Origin: Takakia lepidozioides
Lineage: Eukaryota > Streptophyta > Takakiopsida > Takakiales > Takakiaceae
DNA: 64,000 nucleotides
Assembly (NCBI GenBank): GCA_030704615.1
Contig: CM060731.1
Location: 81,326,756-81,390,755 of the forward strand
Direction of reading: 5' to 3'
Below the pieces are notes generated by a model. That model worked only from the letters and a program-made list of their open reading frames with translations, had not been told where the DNA came from and ran no database searches. Positions within the stretch are counted from its first letter, which is position 1, and each line of letters begins with the position of its first letter. Both the position numbers and the translations under genes were made by a program. Of this stretch, positions 1 to 10,198 are shown piece after piece.

Positions 1-1085
1 TCCCACACCTGAAAGTGCAAGCCTTCACCAGGCTGATAGCATGCTCCACACATGCAACCTCTTCACACAAGAGATATCAGCCCCCTATCTTGGCTCCTTG
101 GTTCCTTGATGCTCTCTAAGACAAGACTAAGCACTCCACAGCCTTTGCCAAGCTCCTGAAACCCTAAGGCTTACATTTCCAGCCACAAGACACTTTTCTT
201 GTGGTGCAAGAACTCTTCTTCCAAGCTCTGAAACCCTAGGTGCACATTCCATGGCCTTGTCGCACCTCTTAGCTCCTGTTCCAGCCCTGCTCTCGCCATG
301 ACAAGAGCCCTCTCAATGCTGAAGCTCGAGATTGAAACCCAATCTCACCATACTCCACAAAGTGCACTGATTTGCCCCAAGCCAAATCAGCCCTTTCGCT
401 TGGTCCTGCAATCCTTCACACAATGAAAGCTCGCATTCCCAAGTCCAGTTCTCAGCTTTGCCACCAAAACCACTATAACATGCTCTTGACTGGTCCTCTT
501 CCCAATCGTGCTTGCTCATGCATGTACACAATCTGAAACCATCAAGGTGCTCTGGAATTACCTGCAGTATGGTGCTTTCATCTCTGAAGCTGAAGATCGA
601 ATGCCAAGGTTTACCACCTCGTAACCCACATCGCCTCCGCTTCTAACAACCAAGAGTTCCACGGTGCTCCTTGCATAACAACTTGGTTTCTCTCATTCTC
701 AAGCAAAAACCACAAGTGCTACAACTAACTCGTCTCTAGCACTCATAGATACGAGCTGATCTTTCTCGAGTGATAAAGAAGAAGAATACAAGCACGAGCT
801 CACAAATCTGAAGCATAAACTCATGCATATATAACATCATCACTCAAATACAAGTCAAGCCAAGTGCACCCCACGCCATGGGGAATCCACACTACGGCGC
901 CATAGCTAGGCGCGGTGAGGCTCAACTCGAGAAAGATGAGCCTTCCGCGCTTGCCGTGAAGATAACCACTCCAGGGCCTAAATCTGCCTTGACCCCTGGA
1001 TTGACACTTGGGCCAATCCCAAATGTCAATATGTAAAAGCTAGCTATTTCCTAGCTAGTTTCACTCTAGTGGTAAAATAACTTGA
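1..1085 (-). repeat. Diverged LTR related to the methyltransferase-element LTR (partial)
   Basis: Read on the minus strand, the block starts with TGTCAAG at 1085 and runs off the window edge. It shares landmarks with the long LTRs at 5156-8138 and 37542-40526: a paired 'gaggctcatctt...gagcctcac' stretch, a 'gtggattcccc...cttggcttgact' stretch, and repeated phrases with 'catgctccacacatg' and 'gaaaccctag'. Similarity is clear only in patches, so it is either a different subfamily or an older copy. It directly abuts the leader of an unrelated LTR element at 1086. No coding frame is convincing. Confidence 0.45.
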
Positions 1086-1864
1086 CAAGGCCAATCCCAA
1101 GGACGATCACGTATTGAACTCTAAGCTCTGATACCAAGTATCGCGCACCTCACTTCGGTAAGCTCCCCTTCAGGTCATAGTTGCTAGCTTGATGCGCGCG
1201 CCTAACTCCCAACCTGGCCGCCGGACCAACTTGGAGCTTCGGCTGCTCATCGGGGCATAACGGTCCCCCTTTGAACTCCCAAAGAACCCTCCACCGATTT
1301 GGAACCAGCGGGAATTCCCTTTGGTAGTTGGCAGTCCGGAACAGCTCCCCACTCTTTGGTCGCTTTTCGGCTCGCTCGCTTACTCACTAGTTTTTGGTCA
1401 CGAATGGGTTTGCACCGTTCTCGGGGTTACCACTCCCTATATATACTTCTGTAGCTGTCCGCGGGGGTTTCACAACCAGCCATGCCATTTTATGGCGAAC
1501 CACCACGAAAACCCTCGACTCCCGGTGATGAGTCGCGGTGAGTCTTGGCCCACTCACCGCGGCCCGTATGGACCGTGATGAGTCCCAAGACTCCCCACGA
1601 CTCCCACCACGAGGTCTCCGCCCCCATGTTGAGTCCTATGCCACCCCCACTAAGTCCCGCTAAGCTACCACCACCCCTTGTGGAGCCACCCCCACCGCAA
1701 CCCGGTGTGCGGGGCTCCACCTAGTGAGCGCCTCCGCCTCCTTGAGTGCCTTGGGCACTCAAGGGTGCTTCAGCCCCCCATACCTATTGCTGCCGCTGCC
1801 CCCACCACAGGGGCAGCCCCTCATGTGTCCCGACCCCTTGCCCTCAAGGCAAAGGACCGCGACA
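1086..1864 (-). mobile_element. Truncated Ty3/gypsy 5' end: LTR (1139-1864) plus primer-binding site and leader
   Basis: 1139-1864 is a 726-bp LTR on the minus strand, matching the LTRs at 56478-57199 and 62700-63425. It begins TGTCGCGG (complement at 1864) and ends GCGCGATA, where GCGACA is expected. Next to it, 1126-1137 is the complement of TGGTATCAGAGC, the usual plant initiator-Met-tRNA primer site. The leader then matches the element at 56.5 kb down to about 1086, where homology stops. The rest of the element is gone. It interrupts the methyltransferase element at 1864/1865, so it inserted later than that element. Confidence 0.85.
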
Positions 1865-1929
1865 GTAGGAGACGCATCCTTTGGTTGCTAGATAGCAACC
1901 TCTTGGGCCTTGTCCGCCCACCCTGATTG

Positions 1930-2452
1930 TGGCGTAGCCTCCACTTGCTCCGCCATAGCCACCTTGAGAACATCTTCTGGGGAAGAAACATCGTTAACCT
2001 CTTCAAAAACCTTAGCCACCTTTGGCCTCCAACTGATCCTCAGTATATGGCTCTCCCCACTCCTCATATTGCTGTTTGAGAGATCCAATAACTCTCTCTT
2101 TGCGCATCTCATCCCACATCTGCCATGGGTGTTTGCACCCCATGATCTCGTGCTCGCCCCCACTCACTGCCTCCACCGTCCCGGTTGGCAGAGATGGTGC
2201 AATATCCAATGGGAGTGCGGAAGTAGCCACCAATGCTTGCAATCTCCGTTGCTCAGCCATACACAAGCCAATGACCCATTTCAAGCAATTGAGATCCATT
2301 GCCTGACCCAACACCTGACGTCATGATGCCTCTGATAGAGCTGGCACAACTATAGTGCCCGTGGCAAATCCCATTGCCCACTCTCGCTCATCTGCATTGG
2401 GCTCAATCAATTGCTATAGCACACTGTCCCAAATCAACCTAGGACCATTGTC
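1930..2452 (-). pseudogene. C-terminal part of the C5-methyltransferase domain, copy A
   Basis: In broken frames the minus strand encodes the counterpart of 44050-44580 in copy B. It includes a stretch reading ADERERAMGF followed by GTT and then RRQVLGQAMDLN. In C5-methyltransferases the last conserved block has this shape: Arg-Glu, then a Met-Gly-Phe, then an 'LG' with a short helix (motifs IX-X, DNMT3/DRM-like flavour). A TGA at 2453-2455 separates it from the upstream frame. Assignment rests on position and pattern rather than a search. Confidence 0.55.
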
Positions 2453-2746
2453 TCAAAAAGCATGAGACGACGGAAAGCTCATGAGCGTAGGCAAGGCTGC
2501 ACGTGGTTGCCCCACTCGATTGACCGCCGTCAAAGGTGAACGATCATCATGTCGCACCATCTGTGGTTGCCTCCCTTGGTCCAAAATGCCCTCAATCGTG
2601 AGATTGGGTGGCCGTTGAATGGAATCATAGGCTCTCTTGAGCAACTCTGGTGGTGCAAGATTGGTCCACCACAACCTAGGCCTATGTGCCTGTGAACCCA
2701 CTGCAGCTGCATCCAACAATACAGCTAGTCCAATCCATGACCGGAT
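2453..2746 (-). pseudogene. Middle of C5-methyltransferase domain, after an in-frame TAG (copy A)
   Basis: This is the same reading frame as the long ORF upstream, separated only by one TAG codon at 2747-2749. Copy B has CAG at that place, so the stop looks like a single C-to-T change. The frame encodes VLLDAAAVG and RPRLWWTNL, the region after the ENV motif that corresponds to motif VIII and the start of target recognition in C5-methyltransferases. It ends at TGA 2453-2455, where copy B reads CAA. Confidence 0.65.
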
Positions 2747-4726
2747 CTAATGTACACTGGCCATAACCCTGGCCCGAGAATCCCCCATGAGAGGAACATT
2801 CTCTAGGATGTAAGCTGGAGGTTGCACTTGCCTCACCTGCAAGTCACGCAACACTCGCAACATCTCCCAAAACAGATGCGATCGTGCATCTTGCAAACCA
2901 TTACCATGACCTGCGGGAGAATGTCCTTGGCAAGGCCACCCTCCGATCACCAAGTCAATGGGATCATGCCGATCCAAATCCTCCGCCCTCAGCGAGGTAA
3001 TGTCTACTGGCAAGGCCTTTTGGTACCCTTGAATTGTTGAGAGAGGCAACAACTCATGATACTGATGTGTGAGTAAGGCAACATGGCGCATGGAAACACG
3101 CTGAGCAGTCTCATCCTTCTCCACATACAAGTACTTGCGTACTTTGATCCCTGCTTGCAACACTCTTGCAAGCCCAGTGCTCATGCCTCCAAACATGTCT
3201 AGCAAACAAATCCCTGAATCAGGTGGTTGCCAGGTAATGGGCATTGTGTCCAAAGGAGCTAACTGAGCAGGTCCAGATGATGTCACTGAACTCCCCTCAC
3301 TCACCAATGGATGGGCCTCCTGCCATGCTTGGTGCACACACTTGCATGCTACTCGATGCAAATTCCCAACTGTACCCCACAGTGGAATATGAACAGGCAC
3401 ATAAGGAAGCAAATCAGCCTTATATGCCAATTGCTTGTCCTCATCAGGTGGTGGCCTATCATCTGCATGGCTATTGCCCTCCAAGAGCTCACCACCCCAA
3501 GCCACCACCCCTGAGAATGCAGCCAATGTGGGCATCATGTTCCTATGATCCACCGCTACATTCCCAATAAACCGCACTGGGAGCAGTGCACGTCGATCAT
3601 CCCCTGTCTGCCATTCCGGCCTGTAGGATGTCGTTTCCTCCCAAAAGTCCAAAGTAAAGCCCATGGGGTACAACATAGCCCCACCAGCAAGTACATCATA
3701 TGACATCGCGTCCGTAACAATGGCTTTAGCTCTCATGACTGAGTCGTCCGTAGGATGATCCGACTGCAATCGAATGAAGAGCTCATGGCGTGTAATCCCT
3801 CGCGCCTTCTCTGAACCACCCAAAGATGTTTGAATTTGGAAAGGGCAAGGCTCCAAATCCGCCTCTGTAAGGCCCAAGCCTGCAATTGCTGCTCTTCCCA
3901 ACATCAATGGTTGTGCTCCTGAGTCCAACAAGACCCGCAGTGGCCTATACCTTCTCCCGGTTGGGCCACCCAATTGAAACACTTCATCCTGATTGTCCAC
4001 TAGGACTACCACAGGAGTCACCATGCTAGCTGGCAACTTCTGCAACCTTGCAGCTGCCGCTTGCCATGGCGCAGCTGTGGCTGACTTCACCCTTGAATCC
4101 AAAGCATCCATAGACTGTACCTTATCTACTATCTCCGCAGATAGTGCCGATGCATCATCACTCTCACATAGTCTAGCTGCTAGTCTGAACACAGCAGCTG
4201 GCCGAATCCCCGGCATTGCAATGGTCATTGCAGAAAACAGTGGAGCTTGGCAAACCGTCGTAGCCGCCCTCAACAATGTACTGGCTGCACCTTGCTTTGC
4301 AGCACCACCCACTGGTATTTCCCGAACCACACCAACTCTCCCCAATGGTATTCGTGGCTCTACCTCTGACACACTTTGGCGAGCGGGTGTCATTGATGGC
4401 GTAGGTGGCACTGTCTCAGCCAATGTAAAGGACTGTGGAAGCCTTGTCTGACGACTCGCTTCCCCCCTTTGTGGATCAAAATCCACATCCGCTCCTCTTG
4501 GCTCAGGAGCACGCGTTGCTGCTCGAGTGACAGCAACAGCAGAGTCCAATACATGCAATGGCCCTGCAAGTGCGGCTCCACACATGAAGCCCATACCAAT
4601 CTGGTCTTCCTTAGGCATAGGAGGTTGTGCAGGTGAGGCTTGAACCTCAAGCCTTGGAGCTGGCGCAACATGAGTAGTGGCCATAGCAGCAAGGCGTTGC
4701 TCTAGGTGGGCAAGTCTATCCACCAT
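2747..4726 (-). CDS. Retroelement polyprotein segment: aspartic protease + C5-cytosine methyltransferase N-terminal half (copy A)
   Basis: A 659-residue open frame. Residues 1-20 form a short heptad-like segment (LEQRL). After a low-complexity Ala/Pro-rich stretch, a retroviral-type aspartic protease is seen with the catalytic LLDSG at about 265-269. From about residue 505 comes a C5-methyltransferase fold: motif I LLDMFGGMSTG (AdoMet binding), motif IV GGWPCQG with the catalytic Cys near 599 (codons 2927-2935), and motif VI YILENVP near 640. The known reaction of this family is transfer of a methyl group to C5 of cytosine in DNA. The frame ends at a TAG that interrupts the domain, so any product would lack motifs VIII-X. 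The fused order protease-methyltransferase is the same in copy B. Confidence 0.85.
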   Translation of the reverse strand: MVDRLAHLEQRLAAMATTHVAPAPRLEVQASPAQPPMPKEDQIGMGFMCGAALAGPLHVLDSAVAVTRAATRAPEPRGADVDFDPQRGEASRQTRLPQSFTLAETVPPTPSMTPARQSVSEVEPRIPLGRVGVVREIPVGGAAKQGAASTLLRAATTVCQAPLFSAMTIAMPGIRPAAVFRLAARLCESDDASALSAEIVDKVQSMDALDSRVKSATAAPWQAAAARLQKLPASMVTPVVVLVDNQDEVFQLGGPTGRRYRPLRVLLDSGAQPLMLGRAAIAGLGLTEADLEPCPFQIQTSLGGSEKARGITRHELFIRLQSDHPTDDSVMRAKAIVTDAMSYDVLAGGAMLYPMGFTLDFWEETTSYRPEWQTGDDRRALLPVRFIGNVAVDHRNMMPTLAAFSGVVAWGGELLEGNSHADDRPPPDEDKQLAYKADLLPYVPVHIPLWGTVGNLHRVACKCVHQAWQEAHPLVSEGSSVTSSGPAQLAPLDTMPITWQPPDSGICLLDMFGGMSTGLARVLQAGIKVRKYLYVEKDETAQRVSMRHVALLTHQYHELLPLSTIQGYQKALPVDITSLRAEDLDRHDPIDLVIGGWPCQGHSPAGHGNGLQDARSHLFWEMLRVLRDLQVRQVQPPAYILENVPLMGDSRARVMASVH

Positions 4727-5130
4727 GCCTTGGTCATGACCTTGACCTTGACCCTGTGCTCCTTGGTTTTGGTTAGACTTACACCCCGACCTCTGCCTCC
4801 TCTACCTTTCGGGACTACATTGCCTCGTCCTCGGCCACCATTGTTCCCTTGGAACTGGCCTAGCCATAGCTCAGGATGCAAGCCATAACAATGGGCCTCC
4901 TCATGCCCATACTTTCCACAATGCCCACACTGTAGTTGTGTAGGCTATGCCTGTGCCGACCCTTTGCCTCTCTCCGGGCAATCCTTCTTGACATGGGGTC
5001 CTCCACAATCCCAACAAGTCACACCCGACTGTTGTTGGCCTGAGAATGAAGGAAGAGACCTCTGCATCTGAGATCCTCTCTGTCCTTCCCTCGGCTTCAC
5101 CTGAGCCTCATTGTTGCCTTGAACACGTTT
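4727..5130 (-). pseudogene. Gag C-terminal fragment with two zinc knuckles (copy A)
   Basis: In frame on the minus strand are CWDCGGPHVKKDC (a CX2CX3HX4C variant) and, after an in-frame TAG, CGHCGKYGHEEAHC (a canonical CX2CX4HX4C knuckle). Gly/Arg-rich sequence typical of RNA-binding nucleocapsid follows. The rest of gag, present in copy B at 40.6-41.5 kb, is absent. The plus strand near 5111-5129 carries a 19-base stretch that also occurs at 41768-41786 inside copy B, in the opposite orientation relative to the element, which hints at a small rearrangement. Confidence 0.7.
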
Positions 5131-5779
5131 CTACAAGGTAACCGGGTAGAGAACCTGTTGCGGCTAATGGTTCAAGCAGGAATAATAAGTTTCTAACGTA
5201 GACCTGTACCTGCACCTGCATCCACCGCAAGCATTCCTATGGTCTGCTGGTCATCAACCTAGCCTCACCATTAGAGAACAATGATGGTCTGACTGGTTAT
5301 CACCCCAGCCTCACCATCGACAGCACGCTCTAGGATTGACCGGTGATAAAATCCGGACCAACCTCCTATGAAAACAAGCGCCCACACAAAACCAAACATG
5401 GCGCACAGTCAAGCATGCATGTGTGGAGGGGATCCAAGCACAAGGAAATCAAAACAATAACTCCCCCACACCAAAAACACTCCACAGTGTCGCTCCTGCA
5501 AGACACCCCAGCCCAAACCCGGACTGACTCTTGCCTCCACCTACGGAAAGGTTTTGGCCTACAGAGAGGGTGGAAGACTACAAGGAAGAGAGACTAAAGC
5601 AATTCCTATCACAACATGCTCTCATCCCACTACCCTATCTCCACACTCTCTTGCTTAAGCAATAGACAAGACCTTTCAAGGATCTCTCAAATAACTCTCT
5701 AAGATCCCTCAAGATGTCTCTCAAACAATTTCACTAAGACTCCCAAAGCTTGGACAATGGTACTCCAAACAGTACACCA

Positions 5780-6090
5780 AGGCCCCAAGAGCCTGCCAAA
5801 TCTCGACCCTCAAGGACCCCAAATAGTCCTTCAACAAGTCGCCAAAGACTCCTCAAGCTCGCCAAATATCGGCCTCCAAGGACCCCAAACAGCCCTCCAA
5901 ACAGCCTTCCAAAGGCTCCAAAAACTTGCCAAATATTGGCCTTCAAAGACCCCAAATGGTCCTCCACATAGCCTTCCAAAGGCTCCAAAAACTTGCCAAA
6001 AACTTGGCCTTCAAAGACCCCAAATGGTCCTCCACATAGCCTTCCAAGGCTCCAAAAGCTTGCCAAAACTTGGCCTTCAAGGACCGCAAA
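5780..6090 (-). repeat. 67-bp minisatellite inside the LTR (copy A)
   Basis: The unit reads, on the plus strand, like 'ccaaatggtcctccacatagcc...'. It repeats four to five times with divergence at the ends. The same array at 39510-39915 in copy B has about six units. The short open frames over this array are translations of the repeat and not genes. Confidence 0.8.
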
Positions 6091-6250
6091 TATGCCTCCA
6101 AATAGTCATCCAAATACTTCTTCAAGAGCTCTTCAAAGTGTCTTCCAAAAGCTCCTTAGAGTGTCTTCCAAAAGCTCCCCAAAGGACCCCAAAGATCCCC
6201 CAAACAATCCTCCAAAAGGCCCTTGAAAATCCTCCAAAAGCCCTATATTG

Positions 6251-6375
6251 TCTTTATATGTCACTATGTTCCCAGCCTATAGTGACCGTTCCCACACCTT
6301 GGTGACTGTTCCCAGACTACAGTGACGGTTCCCAGACTACGGTGACCGTTCCCACACTTTGGTGACTGTTCCCAT
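6251..6375 (-). promoter_or_regulatory. LTR promoter: TATA box plus five 20-bp repeats
   Basis: On the minus strand a TATATAAAG-like box (6251-6260) is preceded upstream by five copies of a motif with consensus GGGAACNGTCAC. They are spaced exactly 20 bp apart (GTGAC starts near 6282, 6302, 6322, 6342 and 6362 on the plus strand). Copy B keeps the TATA box (39391-39400) and only two to three repeats. Position inside the LTR, orientation and periodicity suggest an enhancer-like array feeding the element's own promoter. Function is inferred. Confidence 0.55.
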
Positions 6376-8138
6376 GAACCTAGGGTTTCATGTGCATCTC
6401 ATGCTAGGGTTTGTGCATTCCAAGCTAGGGTTTGGGCTTCCTTGAGCTTCATGCTTGCTCTCCTCAAGCATCCATGACTTCTGTGAGATACCAAGACAAC
6501 TACCTTGATCTTCTTCACCTCAAGCCACAACCAAGCTTGATTCCATCTCACCTAGCAATGCATTTGCTACACAGAGGGTTTGCTTGATAGCCACGTCATT
6601 GGTATGCTGCACGGTCTGCTACAGAGGCAATTCTCTTTGGAGCTTAAGAATCAAGCTTTTTATCTCATTTGACAAGCAACCAAGTCTTGCACTCATTCAT
6701 GTGCTCTCCTTTGGCCATCCACACACATGCTCCATTCTTGGCTTCTATGTGTTGCTTCTCCAAGCATCAATACATCTCCATCTCATGCAAAGAGGAAGAT
6801 TCAACTCCCTTCACTTACTAGCTCAAGAGTCGTGCTCTCCTCAAGCTTAAGGTTGAAACCCCAACTCAAACATGTGCTCTACAAGTGTTTTTCCTTCACC
6901 TAAGTGGAAATCAACCCTTTTCCTTTCTTCTTGCTCTCCAAGGCTTGAAAATAGAAGCCTCAATGGGCTGAAAACATGCTCCACATAAGCATCACCTCAT
7001 ACACAAAAGAATGACTTGTTCCATTCACCTTCTAGCTCTCCTCAAGCTTGAAGTTCGAAGCCGCACTTGGAAAGCATGCTCCACACATGCGCCACTTACT
7101 TCACCAAGAGCAATCCAAGAACTCATAGACTAGCAAAAGCACTCATTTCTAGCGCCTTAGCTTGCTTGTTTGTCAACCAAAGAACCCCACTTGGCTTCAT
7201 TTCACCATGGATAAAACAACCACTTCTTAGCTTCTCTTGAGCTACTCAATGCTCCTCAAGCTATCCTTGTTGTACTCCTTCTATGGTGTTTCTAACCCAA
7301 GCATGTGCCGCTCTTTGGCTTCTCTTTCACACCATGAACAACTAGAGCTTGCTCTTGAAACCCTAGTGTCTATCTTCTCCACACACAAGACGCTTCTCTT
7401 GTAATGCAAGAGCTCTTTTCCAAGCTCTCAAACCCTTGGTGCACAATAATGCTTCTACAAACCCTCAATGCATTCTTTTCACCATAGAAGCCACTTCTTT
7501 GGCAAATGGTTGTCACAACACTTGATATAAGAGATGACGCTCCTTCTTCTCAAACTTTCAAACCTTTTGCTTCCACACACACAAGACTTTCTCCCTGCAA
7601 TACTTGCAAAGTCTTGTAACTCAAGAGCTCTCTCCTTGAGCTCTCCACCTCCTTGATGCAATGCAAACACACTCTCCCTTGCAACACCTTGCAAGCCTTG
7701 TGAGATACCTGAGCTTTCCCCAACTCTCTCATTCCTTGGTGTGCAAAACTATCCTTACACTCCGCACTCACAAACATAAGGTCATCTTCTTGTAGTGATA
7801 ATGAAAGTAAACATAATGGAAACCCTCCACTCATGAATCCACTCAATCACATAAACTAAGTCAAGCCAAGGGCACCCTTGCTAAGGGAATCCACCCTACA
7901 AAGCCCCCACCACACTCCCTCTCAATACCTAGAGCTATGGAGGTGAGAGATGCTCATGGAGGCTCAACTACAAGAAGATGAGCCTCCTCCATCCTAAATT
8001 CTATCCCCATGTCCCAAGTGAGGCTCGACACCTCACTTGGCATGTGAGACAACACACAAAATATAAATATAAATATTTAAAATGTCATAGTTAACTAGAA
8101 GTAGGTAATTCTAGATAACCATGACTAAAACCATGACA

Positions 8139-9584
8139 TAAGCTTGTTTTTTTGGGGGGTCTTCAGCTTATCCAAACCGGGCATGGATGCACCAGTGCAA
8201 GCACAGGCATATGAAAGACCGGTGGGGCTTGGGTAGTGACATCAAGACTGGGTCCAGCCACATGATCTAACCACCTTCTCAGGATGTGGTTGAGAGGAGA
8301 CTTCTGCCCATTCCAGGCAGAGGAGATCTGACCCTCCAAACCCATCGGATTTTCTGTGTAAAACCTGAAATTTCCGACCAGTCTTACCCCACATACTCGC
8401 AATTGGAAATTTGTAGGTTCCTTGGATTTAGCCTGTAGCAAAAATGATAGTGAAGTTTTGGGCTGCCCATCCTTGACTCACCTTTGGCAAACCTTCCAAA
8501 TGGCACTACAAAAGAGGTATAAGACAAACAACTCTGCAACCTCTGAAAATTTGTGAGAACGTGGGTTATTTGGTGAAGACTGTTCTCCCAAAACTAGTGA
8601 ATTGGCCTTGTAGTTTAGGAATTGCGATAAGAAAACTGGAATTTTTGCCCCCCAAAAGACTACTGGGGAAAGATGGGTGAACAGAGGTGCAGGTACTATC
8701 TGCATAATATAAGATTACCCCGGGCTTTGTATCAGAACATGGATAGGTCTTCAGGCTGCCCGCACAAAGGCCATTGATTATCTCCATTTCCTCTCATTTG
8801 CATTTTGTTCAAAAATAGACTTCCTGCCCTGGGTTTAACCCTTAACTTCCATGCGACCCAAAACAAGTGGTTGCATGTATGAAATGAGCATGTAACTTTT
8901 GCAGATTTTAAATTTTTAGGTTTGTTTCTTCTGCAATTATATTTCTGACGGGATGGCCCACTGTCTCATATTGAATGCCTTTGAATTATGGTAAATTCAG
9001 CGACCTGCAAGAATTTAGGAAAATGAGGGGGTCATCCATTTTCCTCATGGAGAGCAGAGTTGACCATCTACGTGGCCCCCTCCCATTGGGGCATGCAGAG
9101 TGGTGTACGTAATTCGCAGCCTGATGGGCCCAAAACTTGCTGGTCCATTAGGGCCAGATTTTTCCTTATTTCACCGGTGGATTTTCCAGAAAATTGGGCA
9201 TGCAAAGGTGGATGCGTTGCCGAAGCAAGCGTAACTTATGGTGTCACTTGACCCCATAGGGCTACTGCCTTCCGGTGGGAAGGTGGACACCGTAATGACT
9301 TCCAACAGGTGGATTGAACCCACAACCACTCGTGCACTGGGCTACATGCTGGTTGTCTAAACCAGCATGCGTGCTCTATGGAGTGCACATGTCACCGGTG
9401 TGATTTCTAGATCATATTTTGTTTTTGGACCTCAATTTGGTGTATACCCATTTTTGAGGTTGGCTTTTGAACCCCCCCCCCCCAACTTCATGTATAAAGG
9501 GGCATTCAGGAAATTTGGGAATTTGGCCTCCAAATTTGCTGGAGACCCCTGCAACAAGTTTGAAAATGTGGATATGAGTAAAGA
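8139..9584. other. Intergenic stretch, no gene recognised
   Basis: No open frame here has recognisable motifs. The only structure I see is a perfect 9-bp stem with a 7-base loop at 9345-9369, next to a GGTTCAATCC-like box (complement at 9311-9320), which together look like a degraded tRNA-derived sequence on the minus strand. A C11 run lies near 9472-9482. Confidence 0.5.
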
Positions 9585-10198
9585 CAATAGGAATAATGTA
9601 AGAACTTAATGGACGCGTGTGATCTGACAGTACTTTCGCTGAATTCCGGCAATCTGGGCTCCTACGGCGGGGCCCCTGTCAAATCCTCCCCACCCCCTAT
9701 TACCTCGGTTTCACTATTTAAATACTTATGAATCTGAGTGGGTTGCAAGCTGTGGTGGGTAGCGTGATGGTAAGGTGATAGCAATGGAGGTGGCGAGGTT
9801 ACGGATTCAATTTGTGATGGTAGGCTCTGGCAGTGTAACCCCAGTTGATGTAACCCTCCACTTGGTGTAACCTTGGTCGATGTAACCCTCCACCTCTGAA
9901 ACCCCGATTTCTCATGTAACTCTGGTTGGTCCATTTTATACTTAACCACATTTGGACTTAGTCAAATTTCGAGACCAAGTGTGGGTTACACCGATTGGAG
10001 TTACACTCCATTATGTGTAACCCCGAGTGGAGTTACACACCTCGTCATGTAACCCAGTATAACCCCGACCTGAGTTGACACTGTTTCAGTTCCATGTCAA
10101 TCTCAAGAGAGGGTGGGGAAGATTTGACATGCCAGAAACCGGCACACCATCCTGTCAGAGGTTGCACTTGTGCATTAAGTTCTTACATTATTCCTATT
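9585..10198. mobile_element. Foldback-type element with a TGTAACC array in the loop
   Basis: Two inverted arms are seen. 9585-9611 is the reverse complement of 10173-10198 (about 26 bp, with perhaps one mismatch), and further in, 9678-9695 pairs with 10111-10128 with one mismatch. The arms enclose about 400 bp with repeated TGTAACCC phrases every 15-17 bp (about 9836-9895) and more scattered copies to 10070. No coding capacity. The sequence outside the arms does not pair, so the ends are near 9585 and 10198; I could not see a target duplication. Confidence 0.6.

Larger units (their letters stand above)
1865..8138 (-). mobile_element. Methyltransferase-carrying Ty3/gypsy element, copy A (5' LTR to mid-pol)
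   Basis: Minus-strand order is: 5' LTR (8138-5156), remnant of gag with zinc knuckles (about 5110-4727), a long protease plus C5-methyltransferase frame (4726-2747), the rest of the methyltransferase domain (2746 to about 2240), and a linker that ends at 1865 where a foreign LTR is inserted. It aligns along its length with copy B (37542-44610, plus strand). Most of gag is missing: the LTR end joins the zinc-knuckle region almost directly. RT, RNase H, integrase and the 3' LTR are not present on this side of the break. Confidence 0.85.
5156..8138 (-). repeat. 5' LTR of methyltransferase element, copy A (~2.98 kb)
   Basis: Minus-strand start TGTCATGG at 8138. The inner end is placed at GCAACA (5156-5161), because copy B has the same CA-ending phrase followed by the same 'ggttctctacccgg' leader. 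Length is 2983 bp against 2985 bp in copy B. It contains an array of 67-bp repeats at about 5780-6090 and a promoter-like block near 6250-6375. No plant iMet primer site follows the LTR, so the inner boundary is uncertain by a few tens of bases. Confidence 0.8.

Noticed and set aside
3993-4451. 152-codon plus-strand open frame
   Set aside because: It lies antisense to the protease/methyltransferase frame and has no motifs; the matching frame at 42044-42505 is also antisense. A shadow frame.
5734-6305. Several overlapping open frames of 60-182 codons on both strands
   Set aside because: All are translations of the 67-bp LTR minisatellite, which is open in several frames because its length is not a multiple of three and it lacks stops.
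9300-9385. tRNA gene on the minus strand
   Set aside because: There is a GGTTCAATCC-like B box and a hairpin with a 7-base loop (TTAGACA), but the stem is 9 bp instead of 5, the T loop is one base short, and no acceptor stem or good A box is seen. At most a tRNA-derived SINE relic.
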